A stretch of 45,942 bases of DNA from an uncultured Pseudomonadota bacterium (GTDB lineage: Bacteria; Myxococcota_A; UBA796; GCA-2862545), in NCBI GenBank assembly GCA_903861005.1, contig CAIOSP010000036.1, forward strand, positions 1 through 45,942. The letters are read 5' to 3'. Position 1 is the first letter of the stretch; every line of letters begins with the position of its first letter. A program made the position numbers and the translations under genes. The notes under the pieces were generated by a model that did not search any database, was not told the DNA's origin, and saw only the letters and a program-made list of their open reading frames with translations. Of this stretch, positions 26,174-34,400 are shown piece by piece.

Positions 26174-26902
26174 CTACCGCTCCTCGTAGTGGATCACGAC
26201 GGTGGTCTGAACGGGGATCCGCGTGCCGCCCAAGCGGACCGGGTAGGCCCGCCAGGCGCGCAGCGCCTCCACGGTCGGCGGGACAAACGTGGGGGGGCAG
26301 TCGAGGGGCTGCACGTCGACGGGGACACCGTCGGCGTCCAGGCGGAGGCGCACCACGCAGCGCTGCGAGCCCAGGCCGAGCCCAAGCGCGGCGCGCGGGT
26401 AGTCCGGGGACGGCTGGCGCTTCCACTCAAGCGCGGACGGGGCGACGGCCTTGATGCCGCCGCCGTCCGCCGAGCCTTCCCCGTGGCCACCCGGTCGGCC
26501 GCGCGGATCGCCGTTCGGATCCCCTGTCGGGTCGCCGTTGGGGTCGCCGTCCGGAGCGCCAGCGGGCGGCTCGCTCGCCTGCTCCGGGGCCGACGGGACG
26601 GGCGTGAGCGCGGGCAGGTCTGCGGGATCGGACGGGGTCGGCGCCGCGGTCGGCGTCGCCTCCCCCTGCGAGATCCGCGGCGCGGCGGGCGGCGCGGGGG
26701 CGACCGGCGCCTGGTCCAGCGCCAGCGCCACCATCACGTCGGGCACCTCAGGGACGGTCGGGTTCGCGACCGGGACGACCGTCGCGGCGAAGAACACGCC
26801 GGCGCCGACCGCAGCCGCCGCCAGCAAGGTGGTCCACCCGACGAGCACGGCCTGACGGCGACGAAGCTCTGGATCGAGCTCGCGCCCCACGGTGTCGAAC
26901 AT
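26174..26902 (-). CDS. TonB-like energy-transducer family protein
   Basis: 242 residues from ATG 26902, with GGAGG six bases upstream. A cytosolic N-terminus (MFDTVGRELDPELRRRQAVL) precedes one membrane helix (LVGWTTLLAAAAVGAGVFFA). A long Pro/Ala-rich periplasmic spacer follows, including GDPNGDPTGDPNGDPRGRPG, a tandem short repeat. The C-terminus matches the TonB fold: SPDYPRAALGLGLGSQRCVV, RLRLDADGVPVDVQPLDCP, RAWRAYPVRLGGTRIPVQTT. TonB passes proton-motive energy to outer-membrane receptors. No exbB/exbD is adjacent, so it may be an orphan. Confidence 0.78.
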   Translation of the reverse strand: MFDTVGRELDPELRRRQAVLVGWTTLLAAAAVGAGVFFAATVVPVANPTVPEVPDVMVALALDQAPVAPAPPAAPRISQGEATPTAAPTPSDPADLPALTPVPSAPEQASEPPAGAPDGDPNGDPTGDPNGDPRGRPGGHGEGSADGGGIKAVAPSALEWKRQPSPDYPRAALGLGLGSQRCVVRLRLDADGVPVDVQPLDCPPTFVPPTVEALRAWRAYPVRLGGTRIPVQTTVVIHYEER

Positions 26903-27029
26903 GCGCAGCCTCCCTGGCTGCGCAGAGCAGACCACGAGAGGTGGGGGCCGGTTCACGCTCAGGGGCACATCGGTGAGGCCGCTCACGGCCGCGCGGCGCA
27001 TCCCGTGGGAACGCTCACCGTGCCGACCC

Positions 27030-27908
27030 TCAGGCGCCCCCGAGCGGGAGCGCTCCCTCGGGCACGGCGCGGTGCAGGCCCGCGTTCTTCAGGCCGCGAA
27101 CCGCCGCGAACACCTCGGTCCGGGTGTCGAGGCGGGAGTCTGGCATGGCCACGCGGATCCGCGCGATCAGCTCCGGCGAGTCGAGGCGGACGAACGGGTT
27201 GGTCGCGCGCTCCTCGCCGATCGTCGACGGCACCACCGTCTCGCCACGCCCCCGCGCCGCCCACACCTGCTGGATCCGCGCCGCGAGCGCGGCGTTGCCC
27301 GGCTCCACCGTCCACGCGAACCGCAGGTTGTCCTGCGTGTACTCGTGCGCACAGCAGACGCGCGTGTCCGCAGGGAGCGAGACCAAGCGCGCGAGGCTGT
27401 CGCTCATCTGCGCGGGCGTGCCGTCGAACACAAACCCGCAGCCGCCAGTGAACAGGGTGTCCCCGCAGAACAGCACGTCGCCGAAGCGGTAGCAGACATG
27501 ACCGTGCAGGTGGCCGTCGGTGCGGATCACGGTGGCCGTGAGCGCGCCGAACGTCACGGTGTCGCCCTCGTCCACCGGCTCCGTGATGCCCGGCACGTCG
27601 ACCGCGGCCGCTGCGGGACCGATGACCCGCAGGCCCTCGAGCAGTCCGCGACGCTCGAGGTCCCTGTTCACGCCGACGTGATCGCCGTGGGTGTGGGTGT
27701 TGAGGACCGCGACCAACGTGAGCCCACGGGCGTCGATCCAGGCCAGCGCCGCGCCCGCGTCCGGTCCATCCACCACCGCCGCCTGCCCGGTGGCGGTGCA
27801 CTCGACCACCCAGACCAGGTTGTCCTGAGCGGCGGGCAACGCCACCACCCGCAGCGCGCCGCCCATGCCGACGAAGGGCTCGGGGGGCACCGTGACGACA
27901 TGTGCCAT
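27030..27908 (-). CDS. gloB: Hydroxyacylglutathione hydrolase (glyoxalase II)
   Basis: 292 residues from ATG 27908. Metallo-beta-lactamase fold with the glyoxalase II zinc motif NTHTHGDHVG (H72, H74, D76, H77), then DGHLHGHVCYRFGDVLFCGD (metal His and bridging Asp), and VCCAHEYTQDNLRFAWTVEP, the HEYTxxNLxFA signature of GloB. The C-terminus ATNPFVRL and TRTEVFAAVRGLKN complete the helical domain. It hydrolyses S-lactoylglutathione in methylglyoxal detoxification. Divergent from the helicase at 27990 across 81 bp. Confidence 0.94.
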   Translation of the reverse strand: MAHVVTVPPEPFVGMGGALRVVALPAAQDNLVWVVECTATGQAAVVDGPDAGAALAWIDARGLTLVAVLNTHTHGDHVGVNRDLERRGLLEGLRVIGPAAAAVDVPGITEPVDEGDTVTFGALTATVIRTDGHLHGHVCYRFGDVLFCGDTLFTGGCGFVFDGTPAQMSDSLARLVSLPADTRVCCAHEYTQDNLRFAWTVEPGNAALAARIQQVWAARGRGETVVPSTIGEERATNPFVRLDSPELIARIRVAMPDSRLDTRTEVFAAVRGLKNAGLHRAVPEGALPLGGA

Positions 27909-27989
27909 GTCAACCTCGCTCTAGGCACTTCACTCGACGCCCTGCCGTGCGCACGCTTGCGGATCGCCACGAACGGTTAGCAGCACAGA

Positions 27990-30110
27990 ATGTCCGAACC
28001 GCAAGTCCCCGAACTCGTCCTCGACGAGCAAGCCCTCCTGGTCCGCACGGTCCGCCTCCTGCACGAGGTCCCGGTGCTCGCGCCTCCGAAGGAGGACGAC
28101 CTAGTCGCCGAGCTCCTCCGCCTGCGCGAGGAGGTCAACAACGCCAAGGACGAAGACAAGCCCTCCATGCTCCAGCAGTACGACCAGCAGCTGGCGCTGT
28201 TGGAGCAGATCCGCGCCGGCAGCGAGCGCCCCGTCGTCGACCCGGCCAGCCCGTACTTCGCGCACCTGCGCCTGGACGAGGACGGACACGAACGCGACCT
28301 GTTCCTGGGCAAGGGCACGCGCATCGACCACGGCCTGCGCATCGTCGACTGGCGCAACGCGCCCATCTCCCGCATCTTCTACAGCTACCAGCAGGGCGAA
28401 GACTACGAGGAGAACTTTGGCGGCCGCGTGATGGAGGGCACCGTCGTCGCCCGCCGGACCGTGGGGGTCGAGCAGTCCATCCTGCGCCGCGTCGAGTCGC
28501 CCGAGGGCAGCTTCGTACGCCTGGAGGACGACACCTGGGTGCTGCGGACACGCGAGCGCCCGCGCCTCGCCGGCGGCCAGGGCAGCGCGCTCGCCACGGT
28601 GCACGACGACGGCCACGCCGCGGGGCGCAAGCTCGGCCAAGACTCGCTCGGTCGTCCGATCCGCGCCGACAAGCACCTGCCGGACATCGCCGGCCTGCTC
28701 GACCCCGAGCAGTTCGAGCTGATCACGCGGCCCTCTTCAGGCTTCGTGGTGATCCGCGGCACGGCCGGCTCCGGCAAGACCACCGTCGCGCTCCATCGCA
28801 TCGCGTGGCTCGCCTACGACGACCCCGCGGTCGACTCAGATCGGACGCTGTTCCTCGCGTTCAGCCGCGCGCTCCGCGACTACGTCGAGCGTGTGCTCCC
28901 GGCGCTGGGCGTGGCCAAGGTCCGCCCGATCACCTTCCCCGCGTGGGCCGCGCAGATGCGCCGCCGGCACTTCCCCAAGCTGCCGCAGGCGATCAACGAG
29001 GACACGCCCGAGGTGGTGCTGCGCGTCAAGTCACACCCCGCCACCATGGTCGCGCTGGAGCGCCACATCGAGGCGACCGACGGCCTGGGCACCATGGAGC
29101 AGGCGATCGACGACTGGCTCACCGTGCTCACCCGCCCCGACGTGCTCTTGCCCGTGTTCCACGAGCTGGATCCGGGCGGCATCGCGCGCGAAGATCTGGA
29201 GCGCGCCATCGCCTGGAGCCGCGAGCGCGGCGCCGAGCTGATGAACGCGCTCGACGAGGACGTGGAGAAGGAGGACAAGGTCGCGGTGTTCATGGACGCC
29301 GAGGACGATCCCATCCTTCTGCGCGCGTGGCAGAAGCGCGTCGGTCCGCTGCGCGACAAGGGCCAGCGCCCGCTCCGCTACAAGCACATCGCCGTCGACG
29401 AGGTCCAGGACTTCAGCCCCATCGAGGTCCGCGTCCTGCTGGACTGCCTCGACGAGAAGCGCAGCATCACGCTCGCCGGTGACACGCAGCAGCACGTCAT
29501 GGCGTCCGCCGGCTTCACCAGCTGGTCCACCTTCTTCGGCTGGCTCGGCGTCGCCGGCGTCGAGGTCGAGACGCTGCGCATCGCCTACCGCTCGTCCGAG
29601 CCCATCGTCACGTTCGCCAACCGCCTGCTCGGCGACGTGAACGAGGACGACACGCCCCCGCTCACCGTACGCTCCGGCCCGCCGGTCGAGGTCTTCCGCT
29701 TCACCGACGCAGGCGCCGCGGTTGGCTTCCTCGCGGACGCGCTCCAGCAGCTCTCCCGTCACGAGCCGCTCGCCAGCGTCGCCGTGATCGCGCCGAACGA
29801 GTCCATCGCGCAACTGTACTACGACGGCCTCAAGCGCGGCGAAGTGCCCCGCCTGCGGCTGGTGCAGGACGAGGCCTTCAGCTTCTCGCCCGGCGTCGAG
29901 GTGGTCGACGTGCGGCAGGTGAAGGGCCTGGAGTTCGACTACGTTTTGCTGGTCGACGCGAGCGCGCGCTCGTACCCAGACACGCCCTCATCGCGTCGTC
30001 TGCTGCATGTCGCAGCCACCCGCGCGATCCACCAGCTGTGGGTGACCTGCGTGGGCACGCCGTCGTCGATCCTGCGCGAGGCGGTCAGCGATCAGGTCGA
30101 CCTGGCCTGA
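27990..30110 (+). CDS. UvrD/HelD-type superfamily 1 helicase
   Basis: 706 residues from ATG 27990. The N-terminal helices (LVAELLRLREEVNNAKDEDK) and the SRIFYSYQQGEDYEENFGGR-like region match HelD family proteins, in which N-terminal coiled arms precede the motor. Walker A is VIRGTAGSGKTTVALHRIAW. Motif II is IAVDEVQDFSPIEVRVL, motif III is LAGDTQQHVMASAGFTSW and motif V is DVRQVKGLEFDYVLLVDA. The GTAGSGKTTVALHRIAW signature is typical of HelD. HelD proteins in some bacteria bind stalled RNA polymerase. The 706-aa length is near the usual size. No RNA polymerase gene is nearby. Confidence 0.88.
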   Translation: MSEPQVPELVLDEQALLVRTVRLLHEVPVLAPPKEDDLVAELLRLREEVNNAKDEDKPSMLQQYDQQLALLEQIRAGSERPVVDPASPYFAHLRLDEDGHERDLFLGKGTRIDHGLRIVDWRNAPISRIFYSYQQGEDYEENFGGRVMEGTVVARRTVGVEQSILRRVESPEGSFVRLEDDTWVLRTRERPRLAGGQGSALATVHDDGHAAGRKLGQDSLGRPIRADKHLPDIAGLLDPEQFELITRPSSGFVVIRGTAGSGKTTVALHRIAWLAYDDPAVDSDRTLFLAFSRALRDYVERVLPALGVAKVRPITFPAWAAQMRRRHFPKLPQAINEDTPEVVLRVKSHPATMVALERHIEATDGLGTMEQAIDDWLTVLTRPDVLLPVFHELDPGGIAREDLERAIAWSRERGAELMNALDEDVEKEDKVAVFMDAEDDPILLRAWQKRVGPLRDKGQRPLRYKHIAVDEVQDFSPIEVRVLLDCLDEKRSITLAGDTQQHVMASAGFTSWSTFFGWLGVAGVEVETLRIAYRSSEPIVTFANRLLGDVNEDDTPPLTVRSGPPVEVFRFTDAGAAVGFLADALQQLSRHEPLASVAVIAPNESIAQLYYDGLKRGEVPRLRLVQDEAFSFSPGVEVVDVRQVKGLEFDYVLLVDASARSYPDTPSSRRLLHVAATRAIHQLWVTCVGTPSSILREAVSDQVDLA

Positions 30111-30236
30111 TCGACGGACGAGCACGAGAAAGCGCGGCGCAACGCGGCGTGTCCCTTGCGGACGCGCCGCCGCTCGTCGTAGACTCCGCCCGGCCCAGCG
30201 CCCTCACGCGCACCCGGGCCATCCAGGGGACGAGCC

Positions 30237-31346
30237 GTGCTTCTACAGAGACTGATCGCGTGGGCGAAGCGCATTCAGCTGTCCATCTACACGGTGCTGA
30301 TCACGCTGTTGGTGGCGTTCAACAGCTTGGTGTTTCGCGTGCGCATGTCGCACGAGAACGGCGTCAGCGCGCGCGCCCGCATTCGCATCCTCGATGATCC
30401 GCGCCGTCCCGCGCATGACTTCTTCGTCAACGGCCGGGAGTTCGTCGGTCGCGTGCGCCACGGCGCCGCGTCGTTCAATGACGACGCCAAGAAGGTCGTG
30501 CGCTCCGCGTCGGTGAAGTTCTCGGACACGCGCGGCCGTACGCCGTTCGCGCTGCTGATGAACACGGGTGACGCGCCGCTCTTCTGGGACGCGCGTACCT
30601 TCGCGAGCTTCATGGTCGTGACCATGCTCGGCCGCGGCAAGTACTTCGTGTCCCACCTGCGAAAGTACCCGCAGGCGCTCGTGGGCGGGTCGGTGAGCGT
30701 GCGCCGTGATCCCGAGTCGTTCGCGGGCATGAGCTACCACACGCAGACGTGCAGCGGCCTCCTCGCGGCCGACGAGTCCCGTCACCTGGTGCGCTACCGC
30801 ATGATCCCTTGGGACGGCTGGAGCCCGGAGATGGAGACCGGCACGCCCGAGCCGTGGGACGCAGCCCTGCCCTGGCTTCAGAACCCCTTCCAGGATGAGA
30901 CCCGCACCCGCAACTACCTCAAGGACGAGCTGATCGAGCGCGTGAACGACCGCAAGGACCGCGTGCGCTTCCGACTCCAGATCCAGGTGCGTCCGTGGCT
31001 GGACGGCCCCACCCAGCAGTGGGCGTCGAGCGCGTGGCCGTGGGACGAGGTGGAGACGCCGTGGCTGGAGCTGGCCGAGGTCGAGCTGACCGAGGTCCTC
31101 GACTACAAGGAGGCGATGCTCACCTGGTTCGAGATCACGCAGGCGCCCAAGACGCTGCCCATCCCGAACGCCGTCAGCATCGACGACCCGCACTCGCTCA
31201 ACCACCTGCGCAAGGCGAGCAGCTGGGGCCGACGCGCGCGCCTGTTCGCGTACAAGATCTTCGGCATGCTCAAGAAGTTCCCGGACTCGCGCCACGCGCC
31301 GGACTGGACCAGCGAGCCCCCGATGGCGGAGCCGCCGGGCCCGTGA
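30237..31346 (+). CDS. Membrane-anchored catalase-fold protein, allene-oxide-synthase-like
   Basis: 369 residues from GTG 30237, with GGGGA about seven bases upstream. A membrane helix (about 14-33) is followed by a catalase-like domain. SHENGVSARARIRI places S38-H39 where catalases have V-H, and catalase-related allene oxide synthase (cAOS) has Thr-His. DDAKKVVRSASVKFSD then PFALLMNTGDAPLFWD match the catalase RGFALKF and NNTPVFF stretches, with distal Asn N109. LFAYKIFG near the end gives a candidate proximal Tyr (Y339). The size fits cAOS (about 370 aa) rather than typical catalases (about 480). cAOS converts fatty-acid hydroperoxides to allene oxides. It is convergent with the kinase/cyclase fusion, with a lipoxygenase just beyond. 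Function is inferred. Confidence 0.62.
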   Translation: MLLQRLIAWAKRIQLSIYTVLITLLVAFNSLVFRVRMSHENGVSARARIRILDDPRRPAHDFFVNGREFVGRVRHGAASFNDDAKKVVRSASVKFSDTRGRTPFALLMNTGDAPLFWDARTFASFMVVTMLGRGKYFVSHLRKYPQALVGGSVSVRRDPESFAGMSYHTQTCSGLLAADESRHLVRYRMIPWDGWSPEMETGTPEPWDAALPWLQNPFQDETRTRNYLKDELIERVNDRKDRVRFRLQIQVRPWLDGPTQQWASSAWPWDEVETPWLELAEVELTEVLDYKEAMLTWFEITQAPKTLPIPNAVSIDDPHSLNHLRKASSWGRRARLFAYKIFGMLKKFPDSRHAPDWTSEPPMAEPPGP

Positions 31347-31386
31347 GCACGCGCGCGGCGCGTCTGCCGCTCAGGTAGGCGTCGCG

Positions 31387-31456
31387 GGCCCCGGGGCGCG
31401 TCCGCCACTCTGTTACGCGTCGCGGGGCCGCGCGACGCGCAGCGCCCCGGGGGGCC
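31387..31456. terminator. Nested inverted repeats, candidate bidirectional terminator
   Basis: In the convergent gap, an outer repeat pairs CCCCGGGGCGC (31389-31399) with GCGCCCCGGGG (31442-31452). Inside it a 9-bp stem pairs CGCGTCGCG (31416-31424) with CGCGACGCG (31431-31439) around a 6-nt loop. There is no T-run on either side, so factor-independent termination is not certain, but it is the only strong structure between two convergent genes. Confidence 0.5.
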
Positions 31457-31464
31457 TGGGCGCT

Positions 31465-34400
31465 CTACTTCTCGTGCTGCTCGTCGACGCCGTCCCACCC
31501 GGCAGGTGCCGGCGACTGCGCCAGCTCCGCGGCCCGGCGGGCGAGCGTGTTCGCGACCACGTCGAACGGGGCCTCGGCCGCGCAGGCCTCGAAGTCGGTG
31601 ACCGCGCCAGCGAAGTCCGCGTCGACCCAACGTTGGAACGCGCCGCCCAGCCGCGCCCGGGTCGACAGCAGCACAGCGCGCTCGTCTGCCGTGCGCGCGT
31701 CGAGCACCTCGTGCACGCCGATCGCGCCGCGACGCCCCTTCACCCGCACGCGACCGACCTCGCGCACCTCGAACATGTCCGGGTCGCGCAGGCGCGCGCG
31801 CGTCGCGTCGCTGATCAGGAGCGACGCGCCGTAGTGCTTGGTCATGCCCTCCAGCCGAGAAGCCAAGTTCACCGCGTCGCCGATCACGGTGGTTTCCATG
31901 CGCTCATTCGAGCCGATCGTGCCGAGCATCACGGTCCCGGTGTGCACGCCCACGCCCATGTTCAGGCGCGACTCACCTCGGGCGGCGCGCTCGTCGTTGA
32001 ACTGCTCCAGCGCCCGGTGCATGCCGACCGCCGCCCGAACCGCGCCGTCCGTCTCGCCCACGAACAGCGCCATCACGGCGTCGCCAATGAACTTGTCGAC
32101 GAACCCGCCGTGCGCGTTCACCGCGGGCAGCATGCGCGCCAGGTAGTCGTTGATCAACGCGAAGTTACCCGACACCGTGAGCTGCTCGGACAGCGCCGTG
32201 AAGCCGCGCAGGTCGCTGAACAGCACGCTGACCTCGGCCTCCACCCCGTCTCCGAGCGCCACGTCTTCGATGCGCCGACGCCCGATGTGGGACAGGAATG
32301 GACGAGGCACGAACCGACCAAACGCCTCGGCGGCGCGTCGCTGCGCGGCGAACAAGCGCGCGTTCTCGACCGCGACGACGCCCTGCCCGCCGATCGCCTG
32401 TAGGACGCTCACGTGACCTTCGGTGAACACGCCCGCGCCGCGGTCATTCTCCAGGTAGAGCACGCCCACCACGGTCCCGTGAGACAGCAGCGGGACGCAC
32501 ACGACCGATCGGACCTGGTTCGCGCGCACATAGGGGTCGTTCGCGAACAGCTCGTCGAAGCCCGCGTCGTCGATCAGGCGCGTACGCTTGGTGCGCCGAA
32601 CGTACGCGACGATGCTGTCGGGCGAAGCGACGTCGAGCTGGGCGCCGCCCGTGCGCACCACGAGCTCGGCGCCCACGATCGTCGCCTCCGCGACCACCTC
32701 CACCTCGGGGCTGTCTTCGCCCTGACGCAGGTAGAGCAGACCGCGACGCGCGCCCGCCGCCTGCAGGGCCACCCGCAGGACGCGCTCCAGCAGTCGGTCC
32801 ATCTCGATCTCGGAGCTGATCGCGCGAACGGCGGCGAGCAGCACGCGCACGTCGAGCGCGCCGAGGCTGTCGGCGTCGGTCGTCGCGAAGGTGGACACGC
32901 CGCCCGACGCGTCCAGGTAGTCCTCCTCGTGCAGCTCGCCCTCGCCATGCCGGTCCAGTGCGACCGCACCGAACCGCCGCCAGAGAGCGCGCGCCCGATC
33001 TTGATGGAAGCGCGCCAGGTCCGTGTGCTGCAGGGACGCGTGAAGCTCCGCCATGCGCTTGGAGACCATCGCCTCCACCCACAGGTTGCCGATCGCCTTC
33101 GCGCTCGACGAAGCGTCCGCCAGACCGCGCAGCGCCCACTCCACGCGCGCTGCCGACCCGTCCGCCTCGGCGTCCATCCAATGTACGAACGGCAGCAGGT
33201 CCGGGTTCCGGTGGGCGGCCGCGCGCATCTGCTTGCGCACGCGGCCCAAGAGCCGCCGCTGCGCGCGCGGCAGGGTCGTCGAACGCCGGGCGAGCACGAC
33301 TCCGAGCATCGCCACGCCGAAGGTCACGAAGGTCTGGCCGGGCGCCGCCTCGCGGTTGGCGTGCAGCAACGTCAACGCGGCCAGCGCGCGGTCGTCGTCC
33401 CCCATCACGAACGCGAGCCAGCCCGCCGCGCCGCACCCCTGCGCGATCGCCTGGCCCTCGCCTGCACCCGCCGCGAGCAGCTCCTGCAAGCGGACGTCAA
33501 AGTCGAGCCCCTCACCGACCAGGCGGGCGTCCGTCGTGTCCCGGCTGGAGATCCGAGCGATCGCGATGGTCCACACGCGCATCGCGTACGCGGTCTGCGC
33601 CTGCTTGGATCCCAGCACGACCGGCACGTAGTCGCCGTAACGCTCACCCATCCAGGCGACCGAGCGCCCTGAGAGCAGGTCGGTCACGTAGGCCACCGTC
33701 GCACAGTACGCGGCGTTCTCCACGTCGCCCGCGTCCATCGCCGCCGCGTAGCAGGCGAGCACCTCGGTCGCGCACTTGCGGTACGGGTCGCGGTGGTGAC
33801 GGATGAAGCCGTGGAAGAGCAGGCCCGTCTTGCCGACCAGGTGACGGTCCCCGGTCTTCTCCAGAAGGTCCATCGCCAGTTGACCGAACGCGTAGCCCTC
33901 GTCGACCAGGCCGAGGGCCGCGCTCGCGATCATCCCGTAGAGCGCGTAGCCGTAGGCAGACAGGCCCGTGTTGCCGTGCACGAGTGACAACCGGATCATG
34001 CGGAACGCGAGCAGCGGCACTAGGTTCGGCACGCCCCAGTACGCGTTCGTCGCGGACTTCATCATGATGCCGAGCGCCGCGTTGACGTCCGGGTCCGTGA
34101 GCGTCGGCAGGTCGATCAGCGTCTTGGGATCGCGCCCGCGCAGCGCGATCTTCAGGCGGATCACGCCGCCGAGCACGTGCGGGGTGATCGGATCCTTCGG
34201 CAGGCGGATGCCGAACTCGTCGCGCAGGACGTCGACCGCGAGGTGGGTGCCCTCCTTGTAGCGAAGCTGCGACACGCCGACGCCGATGCGGATCAAGTGG
34301 ATCGGCATGCGCTGGTGCAGGTTCGTCGCGTGCGTCAGGACCTCGGGCGCGTGGCGCTCGACGTCGTCCCAGCGCTCTTCGATGTAGGCCACGTCCGCCG

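Noticed and set aside
26497-26560. Short tandem repeat in the TonB-like gene as a CRISPR or regulatory repeat
   Set aside because: It is in frame and encodes the GDPNGDP-type spacer; no spacer-repeat layout.
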